A stretch of DNA of 64,000 bases from Xanthomonas sp. DAR 35659 (GTDB lineage Bacteria > Pseudomonadota > Gammaproteobacteria > Xanthomonadales > Xanthomonadaceae), in assembly GCF_041242975.1 (NCBI RefSeq), contig NZ_CP162488.1:4516001-4580000 (forward strand), in the 5' to 3' direction. The position numbers and the translations under genes are program-made. Below, piece by piece: positions 1-11,400 of this stretch. The notes beneath the pieces were generated by a model. The model was not told the origin of the DNA. It saw nothing but the letters and a program-made list of their open reading frames with translations, and searched no databases. The first letter of the stretch is position 1; each line of letters opens with the position of its first letter.

Positions 1-1162
1 CCAGGCCCACGACCGAGGCCAGGACCAGGGTGATCAGCGGCACCAGCGCGGCGAGCATGCGGTCGATCGCCTGCGCGGTTTCCTGCTCGAAGGTGTCGGC
101 GGTCTTGAGCAGCATCGTGTCCAGGGCGCCGGATTCCTCGCCGACCTGGATCATCTGCAGCGCCAGGCGCGGAAAGCGCTTGCCCTTGGCCAGCGACACC
201 GACAACCCATGGCCGTTCTTGACGTCGTCGGCGGCGCCACCGAGGTCTGCGGTCAGCGCCAGGTTCGACAGCACGTTGCGCGAGATGCCCAGCGCGGCCA
301 GCAGCGGCACGCCGTTGCGCAGCAAGGTGCCCAGGGTACGGGTCAGGCGCGCGGTTTCCAGCCGCACGATCAGCCCGCCGACGAAGCGCTGCTTCAGCAA
401 CCAGGCGTCGAACGCGGCACGGAAGGCCGGATCGCGGCGCTTGCGGTCCACCGCCAGCGCCAGCACCGCCGGCACGATCAGCAGCACGATCCACCAGTCG
501 CGCACGAACAGGCCCACGCTCAGCACCGCCTGGGTGAACCACGGCAGGGCCACGTCCAGGCTCTCGTACATCTGCGCGAACTGCGGCACCACGTAGCCGA
601 GCAAGAACAGCAGCGCGCAGCCGACCACGCTGACCAGGATCGCCGGATAGATCAGCGCGTTGATCACCCGGCCTTTCAGTTCGCGGCTGCGTTCCAGATA
701 TTCGGCCAGCCGCTGCAGCGTGTCGTGCAGATTGCCGCCGGCCTCGCCGGCACGCACCATGTTGATGTACAGGCGCGAGAACAGCCCGTGCTGGCGCTCC
801 AGCGCCACCGACAACGGCGCGCCGCCGCGTACCGCGTCGCGGATGTCGCCGACGGTGCGCTTAGAGCGCTCGTCCTCCGGCAGTTCCAGCAGGATCGACA
901 GCGCGCGGTCCAGCGGCTGGCCCGCGCCGAGCAGGGTCGCCAGTTGCTGGGTGAACTGCACCAGCGCGGTGCCGTCGAACGGCTTGGGCCGGAACAGGCT
1001 GCGCAGCGAGGTGCCGCCGCCCTGCGCGGCGAGCCGCGCCTCCATCGGCATGTGCCCCTGTTCCTGCAGGCGCAGCGCCACCTCGGCGTCGCTGGCGGCC
1101 TCCATCTGGCCTTCCAGGATCTCGCCGTGCGAATCCAGCGCCTTGTAGCGGTACAGGGGCAT
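1..1162 (-). CDS. xpsF: Type II secretion inner-membrane platform protein XpsF (GspF), 3' end cut by window
   Basis: About 387 codons are readable from the ATG at 1162 (MPLYRYKALDSHGEILEGQ); the window edge removes roughly the last 18 residues. GspF forms the inner-membrane platform of the type II secretion system and couples the ATPase XpsE to the pseudopilus. The sequence shows two tandem T2SSF domains, with hydrophobic segments near YPAILVSVVGCALLFLLGYV and at the C-terminal LVPLITLVLASVVGL. The gene lies directly downstream of xpsE on the same strand, the usual xpsE-xpsF order. The 133-bp gap between them carries a GGGAATC heptamer tract. Family assignment is firm. Confidence 0.95.
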   Translation of the reverse strand, partial: MPLYRYKALDSHGEILEGQMEAASDAEVALRLQEQGHMPMEARLAAQGGGTSLRSLFRPKPFDGTALVQFTQQLATLLGAGQPLDRALSILLELPEDERSKRTVGDIRDAVRGGAPLSVALERQHGLFSRLYINMVRAGEAGGNLHDTLQRLAEYLERSRELKGRVINALIYPAILVSVVGCALLFLLGYVVPQFAQMYESLDVALPWFTQAVLSVGLFVRDWWIVLLIVPAVLALAVDRKRRDPAFRAAFDAWLLKQRFVGGLIVRLETARLTRTLGTLLRNGVPLLAALGISRNVLSNLALTADLGGAADDVKNGHGLSVSLAKGKRFPRLALQMIQVGEESGALDTMLLKTADTFEQETAQAIDRMLAALVPLITLVLASVVGL

Positions 1163-1168
1163 CAGGGC

Positions 1169-1199
1169 TGGGAATCGGGAATGGGGAATCGGGAATCGG
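1169..1199. repeat. GGGAATC heptamer tract between xpsE and xpsF
   Basis: Four GGGAATC/GGGAATG heptamers lie just upstream of the xpsF start, within its leader. Only one arm is visible; no inverted partner lies nearby. It belongs to the dispersed heptamer family seen at about ten other sites in this window. Confidence 0.8.
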
Positions 1200-1295
1200 C
1201 AAGCGCATCGTGCGCGACCCCGGCGCAAGCGCGCGGTTGCCGCCAACCGATGGCGGAATGACCCACTGCCACAGCCGCGCCGCGTGCCGCGCGCA

Positions 1296-3026
1296 TCAGG
1301 TTTCCTCCGTCACGCGCAGCACTTCCTCGATCGTGGTCTGGCCGCTGAGCGCCTTGCTCAGGCCGTCCTCGTACATGGTGCGCATGCCGGCCTCGCGCGC
1401 CAGTTGCTCGATCTCGCCCATGCCGGCGTGGCGCATCACCGCGCGCCGCAGCGCGTCGTTCATGACCAGGAATTCCATGATCGTGGTGCGGCCCAGGTAG
1501 CCGGTCGGCGCGATCGCCGACGGCCGCGGGCGGTACAGGAAGATCTCGCCGTCGGGCTGCAGCCGGCGCAGGTCGAACTTCTCGATCTCCTCCGGCGAGG
1601 CCGCATAGCGCTCGGCATGGGTCGGCTCCAGCCGCCGCACCAGGCGCTGGGCGAGGATGCCGTTGATCGTGGAGGTCAGCAGATAGTCCTCCACGCCCAT
1701 GTCGAGCAGGCGGGTGATGCCGCCGGCGGCGTTGTTGGTGTGCAGGGTGGACAGCACCAGGTGGCCGGTCAGCGCCGACTGGATCGCGATGCGCGCGGTT
1801 TCCAGGTCGCGCATTTCGCCGATCATGATGATGTCCGGGTCCTGACGCACGATGCTGCGCAGCGCATGCGAGAAATCCAGGCCGATCTGCGGCTTGGCCT
1901 GGATCTGGTTGATGCCCTCGATCTGGTACTCGACCGGGTCCTCGACGGTGATGATCTTGACGTCGGCGGTGTTGAGCTGGCTCAGCGCGGTGTACAGCGT
2001 GGTGGTCTTGCCCGAGCCGGTGGGACCGGTGACCAGCAGGATGCCGTGCGGCTGCTCCAGCACCCTGCGGAACTGCGGCAGGAACGCATCGGTGAAGCCG
2101 AGCCGGTGGAAGTCGAACACCACGGTCTCGCGGTCGAGCAGGCGCATCACCACGCTCTCGCCGTGCGCGGTCGGCACCGTGCTCACACGCAGGTCCAGTT
2201 CCTTGCCCTGCACCCGCAGCATGATGCGGCCGTCCTGCGGCAGGCGGCGCTCGGCGATGTTGAGCTTGGCCATGATCTTGACGCGGCTGATCACCGCCGC
2301 GGTCAGGTTGGCCGGCGGGCTCTCGCCGTCGATCAGCACGCCGTCGACGCGGTAGCGCACCTTCAGCCGGCTCTCGAACGGCTCGATGTGGATGTCCGAG
2401 GCGCGCAACTCCACCGCGCGCTGGATCACCAGGTTGACCAGGCGGATCACCGGCGCCTCGGAGGCCAGGTCGCGCAGGTGCTCGATGTCGTCGGCGGCGA
2501 CGCTGTCGCCGTCGGCGGTTTCCACGATCGCGCCCATCGCGCTGCGGCCCTGGCCGAACCAGCGCTCGATCAGGTCGTCGATCTCCGAGCGCAGGCCGAT
2601 CCGCGGCACCACCTGCAGCCCGGTGGCCAGGCGCACCGCGTCGGCCGCATAGGGTTCGTGCGGATCGGACATCCACAGTTCCAGCGCGCCGTCGCGCTCG
2701 CCCAGCGGGCACACGTGGAACTGCTTGAGGAAACGCAGCGACAGCGGCTGCGCCTCGGGCAGGTTCTCCGGCGCGGTGGCCGGCAATTGCTTGGCATCGA
2801 GCAGCGGCAGGCCCAGGACCTCGGCGCTGACCTCGGCGTGGTCGCGCTCGGAGACCAGCCCCAGCCGCGCCAGCAGCGACAGCAGGCTGCCGCCGGATTC
2901 GCGCTGCAACTGGCGCGCGCGCAGCAGGTCGCCTTCCTTGAGCCGGCCCTTGGCCAGCAACGCATCGACGATGCGCGCCTCGGGCGTATCGGCAGCGGCG
3001 ACAGTGTCCTTGACGAGCGCGTTCAC
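1296..3026 (-). CDS. xpsE: Type II secretion ATPase XpsE (GspE)
   Basis: This 576-residue traffic ATPase powers pseudopilus assembly on the cytoplasmic face. The N-terminal GspE_N region spans about 1-150. The ATPase core has Walker A GPTGSGKT at 334-341, a Walker B-type segment IIMIGEMRDLETA, and the Asp/His boxes (ASDIHIEPF, GHLVLSTLHTN). Most GspE proteins carry a zinc-binding tetracysteine (CxxC...CxxC) after the LAQRLVRRL segment. Here that region has no Cys, and Cys106 is the only cysteine I see in the protein. The same absence is, as I recall, described for X. campestris XpsE. The ATG at 3026 gives the normal family N-terminus. xpsF follows downstream. Confidence 0.95.
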   Translation of the reverse strand: MNALVKDTVAAADTPEARIVDALLAKGRLKEGDLLRARQLQRESGGSLLSLLARLGLVSERDHAEVSAEVLGLPLLDAKQLPATAPENLPEAQPLSLRFLKQFHVCPLGERDGALELWMSDPHEPYAADAVRLATGLQVVPRIGLRSEIDDLIERWFGQGRSAMGAIVETADGDSVAADDIEHLRDLASEAPVIRLVNLVIQRAVELRASDIHIEPFESRLKVRYRVDGVLIDGESPPANLTAAVISRVKIMAKLNIAERRLPQDGRIMLRVQGKELDLRVSTVPTAHGESVVMRLLDRETVVFDFHRLGFTDAFLPQFRRVLEQPHGILLVTGPTGSGKTTTLYTALSQLNTADVKIITVEDPVEYQIEGINQIQAKPQIGLDFSHALRSIVRQDPDIIMIGEMRDLETARIAIQSALTGHLVLSTLHTNNAAGGITRLLDMGVEDYLLTSTINGILAQRLVRRLEPTHAERYAASPEEIEKFDLRRLQPDGEIFLYRPRPSAIAPTGYLGRTTIMEFLVMNDALRRAVMRHAGMGEIEQLAREAGMRTMYEDGLSKALSGQTTIEEVLRVTEET

Positions 3027-3387
3027 ACAATCCCTCCAGAGCGTGCGGCGACTTTAGCAGTTCGGCGCGACCTGCCGCCCACCCCGGTCGCGGCGGCCGC
3101 CGCGACTGTCTACGAGGCCACGGCTGCACGACGCACGGTCATCGGCATGACACGCGCGGTGCGCAGCATGGCCGATTGCGGCGCGGCGCGCACGGCGGCA
3201 CGTGGCGACCACCGCTCGCTCACGCCCATACAGGACCGCCCAAGGCCGTGCCGATCCTCGCACGGCGCATCTGCGACAGGCGCTGCGGGAACAGGACGTT
3301 TTTGCCGCGCGGACGCAGAAGACCCGGCCGTAGCCGGGTCTTCTGGGTGACCTGCGGCGCCGCGAACGGCGCCGTCCTTCGCTCCCG
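3027..3387. other. Intergenic region, xpsE leader and protease 3' flank
   Basis: This 361-bp gap separates the protease stop from the xpsE start. It holds the stem-loop at 3317-3344 and presumably the promoter of the xps operon. I find no convincing -35/-10 pair and no coding sequence. Confidence 0.6.
3317..3344 (-). terminator. Stem-loop downstream of the S8 protease gene
   Basis: An inverted repeat with about 11-bp arms (AGAAGACCCGG / CCGGGTCTTCT) sits 45-70 bp after the protease stop. It lacks a U-tract on the minus strand, so it may be a transcript-stabilising hairpin or a weak terminator rather than a canonical intrinsic terminator. Confidence 0.5.
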
Positions 3388-5283
3388 TTACTGGCGAGCG
3401 ACCAGGCTGACGCCGCTGTACGCCGTCGTGCCGACCAGCTTGATGTAGTACGTCCCGGCCTGCGGCGCGGTGAAGCGCACCGTCTCGTTGTTGCCCGGGC
3501 GGGCCGACTTAGCGTCGTAGCTGCTGCTAGTGGGCTCCTTGTCGAAGCTCACGTACAGCGACACGTTGCCGCTGCCGCCGTAGGTGAGGAAGCTCAGCAC
3601 CGCGCCGGCTTCGGCCTGGAAGCTGTACAGCGTCTCGTTGCCGGCCGCGCCGGTCAACCCGGAGACCACGACCTTGTTGGTCAACGCCGTCGCCGGCGGC
3701 GCGCACTGCTCGGTGTCCGGATCGCACGGCTCTTCCAGCGCCTTGGCCAGCGCGGCCTTGGCGTCGAGGATACCGGTGCCGATCGGCGTGCTGGTCGGGA
3801 TCGACACCGGGAACGGACGCGCGGTCTGCTTGAGCAAGGTCTCCAGCGCGGCCGGAGTCAGCGGCGCCTTGTCCGCGGCGATCAGCGCGCTCTGCACCAG
3901 CGCCGCCACCGCGGCCACGTGCGGCGAGGCCATCGAGGTGCCGCCCAGGCCCATGTAGGTGTAGTTGCCGGAGGTCGGCGTGGTCGTGCCGCTGTAGCCG
4001 GTCTGCCAGATGTAGCCGCCCGGATTGCCGTCGACGCTGCCGCCGCCGCCCGGGCCGGACAGATCGACCTTGGCGCCGTAGTTGGAGTAGTAGGTGATGC
4101 CGCCGGTGATGCGGGTGGCGCCGACCGCGATCACGTTGTCGCAGCTGGCCGGGCTGAAGTTGGCGGCATTGCCGCTGCTGTTGCCGGCGGCCACCACCAC
4201 GGTGGTCCCGCGCGACACCGCGCCGTTGATCGCGTCCTGGGTGGCGCTGTCGCAGGCGCCGCCGCCGCCCAGGCTCATGTTGATGATCTCGGCCGGGTTC
4301 TGGTTGGCCGGCACGCCGGCCACGGTCCCGCCGGACGCCCAGACGATGGCGTCGGCGATGTCGGAGGTGTAGCCGCCGCACTTGCCCAGCACGCGCACCG
4401 GCAGCACCGTGGCGTTGGGCGCCACGCCGGCCATGCCGACGCCGTTGTTGGTGGCTTCGGCCACCGTTCCGGCCACGTGGGTGCCGTGCCAGGAGCTGTC
4501 GTCGGCCAGCGAGCCGGCGTAGCACTCGTTGTCGTTCTCGACCCAGTCGCCGTAGTCGAGCGCGCCGGGCACGCGCGCGTCGGTCGGACGCCGCGAGGTC
4601 TCCGCGTCGGAGATGAAGTCGTAGCCCTGCAGCAGGTTCACCGCCACGTCCGGGTGGTTCGGCAGGATGCCGGTATCCAGCACCGCGACCACCACGCCGT
4701 CGCCCTTGGACACGTCCCAGGCCGACGGCGCATTGATGCCGCCGGTGGCGTTGCTGTAGTGCCACTGGTACTGCGCGTACAGCGGATCGTTGGGCACCAG
4801 TTGCGGCTGCACCTGCGTCTTGGCCCGCAGCAGTTCCACCGGCCGCAGCTTGGCGTCGACCTGCGCGTACTTCACCGCCGGGTCGGCGGCGATCTCCGCC
4901 ACCACCTTGTCCAGGTCGGCCTTGCTCAGCTTGCCGGTCAGGCGGATCAGGTCCGCGCCGATGCCCAGGGTGCGCACGTACTCGGCGCGCACGCTGGCCG
5001 CGGCCGCGCGCGAGATGCCGTTGCCGCCGCCGAGGCTGGCGCGGCCCACCGCCGACTGCACCGTCGACAGCTTGGCGCTGCGGTCGCTGGCCGCGGCGGT
5101 GCCGGCGTTGTAGCGCACCAGGATGCGGTTGGAGGTCACCGCGTCGGCCGGCGCGGACGCGCTCGGCTCCTTGACCGGCAGCGACGACGCGGCACCGGCC
5201 GCGTACGCGCTGGACGCGCCCAGCGACATCATCAGCATGGCGGCGGCGATGGCATTGATACGGGGATTTTGCTTGTCGATCAC
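3388..5283 (-). CDS. Secreted subtilisin-like (S8) serine protease with C-terminal PPC domain
   Basis: This 631-residue preproprotease has a signal peptide ending near residue 29 (SLGASSAYA-A) and a propeptide to about residue 165. The S8 catalytic domain carries the triad Asp203 (VAVLDTGI), His266 (HGTHVAGT) and Ser450 (GGTSMASPHVA). The pre-peptidase C-terminal (PPC) domain covers about 548-631, a domain often removed after secretion. The family resembles Xanthomonas extracellular protease PrtA-type enzymes. It sits beside the xps cluster and is a probable type II secretion substrate (inference). A purine-rich GAAGAGG lies just upstream of the ATG at 5283. The strong 3' stem-loop suggests a monocistronic unit. 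Confidence 0.93.
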   Translation of the reverse strand: MIDKQNPRINAIAAAMLMMSLGASSAYAAGAASSLPVKEPSASAPADAVTSNRILVRYNAGTAAASDRSAKLSTVQSAVGRASLGGGNGISRAAAASVRAEYVRTLGIGADLIRLTGKLSKADLDKVVAEIAADPAVKYAQVDAKLRPVELLRAKTQVQPQLVPNDPLYAQYQWHYSNATGGINAPSAWDVSKGDGVVVAVLDTGILPNHPDVAVNLLQGYDFISDAETSRRPTDARVPGALDYGDWVENDNECYAGSLADDSSWHGTHVAGTVAEATNNGVGMAGVAPNATVLPVRVLGKCGGYTSDIADAIVWASGGTVAGVPANQNPAEIINMSLGGGGACDSATQDAINGAVSRGTTVVVAAGNSSGNAANFSPASCDNVIAVGATRITGGITYYSNYGAKVDLSGPGGGGSVDGNPGGYIWQTGYSGTTTPTSGNYTYMGLGGTSMASPHVAAVAALVQSALIAADKAPLTPAALETLLKQTARPFPVSIPTSTPIGTGILDAKAALAKALEEPCDPDTEQCAPPATALTNKVVVSGLTGAAGNETLYSFQAEAGAVLSFLTYGGSGNVSLYVSFDKEPTSSSYDAKSARPGNNETVRFTAPQAGTYYIKLVGTTAYSGVSLVARQ

Positions 5284-5411
5284 GTTGACGTCCTCTTCAA
5301 AGTTTCGTGGATCAGGCGACAGTTGCGGCCGTAGAAGAACTCCTTTTTCCCGAATCCGTTGGCCGGCCCAGCCAAGGTCCTTTGGTCTGCCCCCTCAGGC
5401 CATGTCTGTGA

Positions 5412-5437
5412 CGGACGGCGGCGCTTGCCGCCGTCCG
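5412..5437 (-). terminator. GC-rich stem-loop after the adhesin gene
   Basis: An inverted repeat CGGACGGCGGC-gctt-GCCGCCGTCCG lies immediately after the adhesin stop. It has 11-bp perfect arms and a tetraloop. There is no clear U-tract, so efficient intrinsic termination is uncertain. Confidence 0.55.
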
Positions 5438-5444
5438 CGATGCC

Positions 5445-8400
5445 TCACCAGCCGAAACCGGCGCCGATGCCGACCGAGCTGTCGTCGCCGCTGAACGCGC
5501 CGCCGATGGTCAGCGTGGCGCGGTCGCTGAAGGCGCGCTGGTAGCCCACCGACAGCGCCGACTCGCCGTTCTGGAAGCCGACGCCGGCGCCGACCCGGTT
5601 CTGGGTCCGGATGCCCGCGGCGCTGGTGGCCATGTTGAGCATCGCCGCGCTCATCGCGCCCTGCCGGTCGATGCGGCGGTCCTGGTCGCGCAACCGCGCA
5701 TCCACGTCGCCGCGCAGCACATCGAAGCTGTCGGCCATGGTGTTGAAGCGCGTGTCGGTGTACGCCTTGGCGGTAGCCACGCCGTTGTCCAGCTGGCCCT
5801 TGTTGACCGCATCGGTGGCGCGGGTGCCGGCGGCGACATTGGCGACCTGACGCTCGTTGCCGGCGCTGCCCACCGACACCGTGTTGGCGCGGTCGGCGAC
5901 CGAGCCCTGGCCCAGCGCGACCGCCCCCTGCGCCGTGGCGCTGGCCCCCTGGCCGAGCGCGGTGCCCGAGGCGGCGCTGACGCTGGCACCCTCGCCCATC
6001 GCCACCGCGTTGGTCGCCACCGCGGCGATGTGGCTGTTGGCGCCCACCGCGGTGCTGCCGTCGGCGTTGACCTTGGCGTTGCTGCCGATCGCGGTGTCGT
6101 TGGGGCCGTGCGCATAGGCGCTGCCGCCGATCGCGGTGCCGGTGACGTCGTTGGCGCGCGCGGCGGTACCGACCGCGGTGGCGCCGCCGCCGGCATCGGC
6201 CACGGCGCTGGTCCCGACCTGCGCGGCGGACGGGCTGCCCGACACAGTGGCCGTCGAAGTCCCCGCCTGCGCCGTGTCCTGCGCCGCCGCGGGCGCCGCG
6301 ACCGTGGCGCTGGCCATCCGCGCACTGCGCGACACGCTGGCCGTGCCCGTGCCACGCGCATCCAGCTCGCTGACCTTGGTGTCCAGCGCGGCCAGCGCAT
6401 CGCCGACGTTGCTGTAGCTGGCGCCCTGGATCAGGTAGGTCGGCGCCACGAACACGCCTTGCGCGCCAAGCCCGGCACCGCCACCCAGGAACGCGGCCAT
6501 GTTGCTCAGCGACTGGTACAGCTGGCTGCCGTTGATCGCCTCGGTGCTGCCGGCGGCGACTCTGCCCGCGGTCAGGTTGACGATGCGCCGCGTGGCCGGG
6601 CCGCCGCGGCCGTTGCCGCTGCCCAGCGACACCGTGTCGGCCTCGTAGACGCGCGAACCGGCACCCAGCGCGACCGCATTGTCGGCCGACACGCCGGCGT
6701 TGGCGCCGATCGCCACGCCGTTGCTGCCGCTGTTGCGGACGAAGCTGTTGTAGCCCAGCGCCACGCCGTTCTCGCCGATCGCATTGGTCTGCAGGCCGAT
6801 CGCGGTGCTGCGCGCGCCGCTCGCCGAACTGCTGGCGCCCGAGGCGGTCGCGCCGGCGCCGCTGGCGACGCTGGCCACGCCCAGCGCGGTGCTGCGCAGG
6901 CCGCTGGCACTGGCGCCGGCACCGGCCGCGGTGCTGTTCGCGCCGCTGGCGCTGGCCACCCCGCTGCCCGAGCTCTGGAACGCCGCGCTGGTTTCGCCGG
7001 CGGCCGCGGCCACCGCGTCGAGCTGCGCCTTGTTCACCGCATCGTTGGCGTTCAGCGCCGCACCGACATTGGTGATGCGGCGCGTGGCCGGCGCACTGAC
7101 CCCGTTGCCGCCGCCCACCGACACCACGTTGGCTTCGCTGGCGCGCGAACCGGCGCCGAGCGCGACGCTGTTGGCGCCGTTGGCCCAGGCGCTGGTGCCG
7201 AGCGCGGTGGCGTTGATGCCGCTGTAGGCGTACGCGTCCTGGCCGATCGCGGTGCCGCCCTGCACGGTCGCCCAGGCGAACTGGCCCACCGCCGTGGCCT
7301 GCGCCGCGGTGGCCCAGGCCGAGGCGCCGAGCGCGGTGGCGTCCTCGCCGGTGGCGCGGGCGCTATGGCCCAACGCCGACGCGTACGCGCCGGACGCGGT
7401 GCTGCCCCAGCCCAGCGCCGAGGCATAGTCGCCCGCCGCCGCCGCGCCGTAGCCGAACGCGCTGGTGCGGGTGCCGCTGGCGCTGCTGAAGGCACCGACC
7501 GCGGTGCTGTAGTCGGTCGCGGCCTCGGCCTTGTAGCCGCTGGCGGTGGCCTGCACGCCGCTGGCGCTGGCGCCGGCGCCGCTGGCGCTGCTGAACGCAG
7601 CGGTGGCCTGCGCGCCCGCGCCGAGCGCGGTGGCGCCGGCTTCGCTGGCGGTGGTGGTGCCGTCGAGCAGCACATTGCCGTCGGCGTCGGTGTAGTACAG
7701 CGAGCCGCCGATCGCGGTGCTGGACTCGCCGGTGGCGGTGGCGTTGTAGCCGGACGCGGTGGCGTACTGCGCGCCGGCCAGCGCGCCGCTGCCGAACGCC
7801 GAGGCGCCGGTGCCGTAGGCGTTGGACGCCTCGCCGGCGGCGGTGGCGTAGTTGCCCTCGACGTAGCTGCCGACGTCGTCGGCGGCGGTGTCGCCACCGC
7901 TGGCCTTGAACTGCTTGCCGGTCGCGTCGGCCGATTGCTTGACCGCGTCCAGCTGCGCGACGTTGACCGCGTCGGTGGCCTCGGTACCGGCGGCGACGTT
8001 GGTGATCTGCCGCTCGCTGCCGGCGCTGCCCACCGACACCGTGTTGTCGCGGTCGGCCTCCGACGCCGCGCCCAGCGCCACGCTGTTGCTGGCCGAGGCA
8101 TAGGCGCCGTAGCCGAAGGCGCTGGAATCGCTGGCGCTGGCGTAGCTCAGGCTGCCGATGGCGGTGCTGAAGTCGGCGGTGGCGCCGGCGCCGGCGCCGA
8201 ACGCCGACGCATTCGCACCGGACGCCTCGGCCGGAATCAGCCCGAAGAACGAGGTGCCGCCGACCGCCACGCTCTCCTCGCCGGAGGCCACGCTGTACTC
8301 GCCCACCGCCACGCTGCCGCTACCGGAAGCGGTGGAGGACACGCCGACCGCGGTGCCGTAGCTGCCGGAGGCGAGCGCGCCATAGCCCAGTGCCGAGGAC

Positions 8401-11400
8401 AGGTAACCGGTCGCCTCGCTGTAACCGCCCAGCGCGGTGGCCCCGGTGCCCGAGGCGGTGCTGCGGAAGCCGGTGGCGGTGGCCTGGTTGTCCGAGGCCA
8501 CGGCCTCGTTGCCGACCGCCGTGGCGTAGGTGGCGCTGGCCTGCGCGCCGGCACCGCTCGCAGTGGCCCCGATGTCCGCAGCCAGCGCGCCATTGCCGAT
8601 GGCGATGCTGTCCTGGCCCAGCGCCTGGCTGGCACTGCCCAGCGCAACCGCGTCGCTGCCGCTGGACACGGCGTTGAAGCCGATCGCGGTGGCCCCGGCG
8701 GCCAGCGCATTGGCGCCGCCGCCGAGCGCGGTGCTGCCGTCGCCGATCGCGTTGGCCGCTTCGCCGGCGGCCAGCGCATCGTCGCCGTCGACCAGCGCAC
8801 CGGCATCGCTGGCGTCGCTGCCACTGGCCTGGAAGTACTTGCTGGTGGTTGCGGCGGTCTGCTTGACCGCGTCCAGCTGCGCCACGTTGACCGCGTCGGT
8901 GGCCTCGGTGCCGGCGGCGACGTTGGTGATCTGGCGCGCGTTGCCGGCACTGCCCACCGACACGCTGTCGGCGCGGTCGGCGACGGAACCCGCGCCCAGC
9001 GCCACCGCATTGGACGCGGTCGCCTCGCTGCCGGCGCCGATCGCCACCGCGCTTTCCGCATCGGCCAGGCTGTTGGTGCCCAGCGCGATCGTGTTGACCT
9101 GATTGCCCAGCGCCTGGAAGCCCATCGCCACGCTGTAGTTGCCGTAGCCGAACGCGCCGCGGCCGACCGCGGTGGCGCTGAGGCCCGGCGCCCAGCTGTT
9201 GAAGCCGACCGAGGTGGCGCCGCTGCCGCTGGCCCAGGCGCCGGTGCCAAACGCCGAGGCGTTGGTGCCGGTCGCCCACGCCGAAGCGCCGAACGCCGAG
9301 GCGCCATCGGCGGTGGCCCAGGCATAGGCGCCGCTGGCGGTGGCGTCGTCGCCGCTGGCCCAGGCGTTGTCGCCCTGCGCCAGGCTGTAGCTGCCGGTCG
9401 CGCGCGCCTTGTAGCCGCCGGCGGTGCTGTGGTCGCCGGTGGCCTGCGCGCCGTAGCCGGTGGCGGTGGCCTGCGCTCCGGTGGCCTGCGCACCGGCGCC
9501 GAGCGCGGTGGCGTTCTCGCCGGCGTTGGCGCCGATCAGTTGCGCGTTGCCGTCGGCATCGACGATCGGCTGGTTGTACTGGTCGAAGGCCTGGCCCTGG
9601 CCGCCGATCGCGGTGGCGCCGGTCCCGCCGGCGCTGCTGCCGTTGCCGAGCGCGACGGCGTTGTCGCCCATCGCCGCAGCGCCGCTGCCGTAGGCGGCCG
9701 CGCCGGCGCCGTAGGCATTGGCCGCATCGCCCGCGGCCAGTGCGCCCTCGCCGTCGGCATAGGCGCCGACCGTGCCGCTGCCGCCGGCGGTGAAGAACTT
9801 CGCGGTGGACTCGGCGGTCTGCTTCACCGCGTCCAGCTGCGCCACGTTGACCGCATCGGTGGCCTGGGTACCGGCGGCGACGTTGACGATCTGCCGCTCG
9901 CTGCCTGCATCGCCGACCGACACCGTGTTGGCGCGGCGGGCGACCGAGTTCGCGCCCAGCGCCACGCTGTCGGCGGCGAGCGCGGTGCTGTAGTAGCCGA
10001 GCGCGGTGCTGTTGGCGCCGCTGGCCCAGGACTCGGCGCCGAGCGCGCTGGCGAAGGCGCCCGGCGCATAGGCGAAGTAGCCGAGTGCGGTGCTCTCCAG
10101 GCCGGACGCCTCGCTGAGGCTGCCGTTGGCGACGCTGTAGTCGCCGGAGGCGATCGCACCGGCGCCGAACGCCGCCGCGCTCTGCCCGCTGGCCTGGGTC
10201 TGCACGAACAGGCCCAGGCCCGGGATCAGGTCGGCCGGACCGCCCACCGCGACGCTGCTGGCGCCGGTCGCCGCGCTCTGCGTGCCGACCGCGGTGGCGT
10301 AGTCGCCGCTGGCATTGGCCACCGCGCCGAACGCGGAGGCCTGCGCGCCGCTGGCGTAGGCGCCCACGCCCACCGCCGAGGCGGCGAAACCGCCGGCATC
10401 GGCGCTGGCGCCCAGCGCGGTGCCGCCGACCCCGGCGCTGGTGGCGCCGGTCTCCACCGCCACCCCGCCATTGGTGATCAGCGGATCGCCGTTCTCGTCG
10501 ACCGCCACGCCGCCCACCGCCACCGCCGCCGGCCCGGTGGCCTGCGCGTTGGTGCCGAACGCGGCGCTGTTCTGCCCGGCCGCGACCGCGCCGCTGCCCA
10601 CCGCGGTGGCGCCGCTGGCGAGCGCGTCGGCGCCGCCACCGAGCGCGGTACTGCCGTTGCCGATGGCGTTGGCGGCTGCGCCGGCGGCGAGCGCGTCGTC
10701 GCCTTCGACGTAGGCGCCGGCGTCGCTGGCGCTGCTGCCGCTGGCCTGGAAATGCTTGGCGGTGGCGTCGGCGACGCTGGCGACCGCATCGAGCTGGTCG
10801 CGGTTCACCGCGTCGGTGCCCTCGGTGCCGGCGGCGACGTTGGCGATCTGGCGCTCCTTGCCGGCGCTGCCGATCGAGACCGTGTCGGCGCGATCGGCGG
10901 TGGAGCCCTGGCCGAGCGCGACGCTGCCGCTGGCCGCGGCCTTGGCGCCGTAGCCCAGCGCGGTGGCGTCGTCGGCCTGCGCCCACGAGGCGCCGCCGAG
11001 CGCGGTGCTGGAGTCGCCATCGGCCGAACTCAGCCAGCCGATCGAGGTGGAGAACGCGCCGTTGGCCCAGGCGCCGGCGCCGAACGCGGAGCCGCCTTCG
11101 CCCTGCGCCTCGGTGGCGAAGAAGCCGAGCACGCTGCCGCCGACCGCCGTGCTGGATTCGCCGCTGGCCAGGCTCGATTCGCCCACCGCCACGGCGCTGC
11201 CGCCGCTGGCATTGGCGCCGTAGCCGAAGGCGGAGGCGAAATCGCCGCCGGCCTGGCTGAAGCCGCCGGTGGCCGTGGTGGCCAGACCGCTGGCCGCGGC
11301 CGAGAAGCCGCTGGCCGTGCTCTGCACACCGTCGGCGCGCGCGGCGGTTCCCAGCGCGGTGGAGAACGCGCCGTTGCCCTGCGCGCCGGCACCGAACGCG

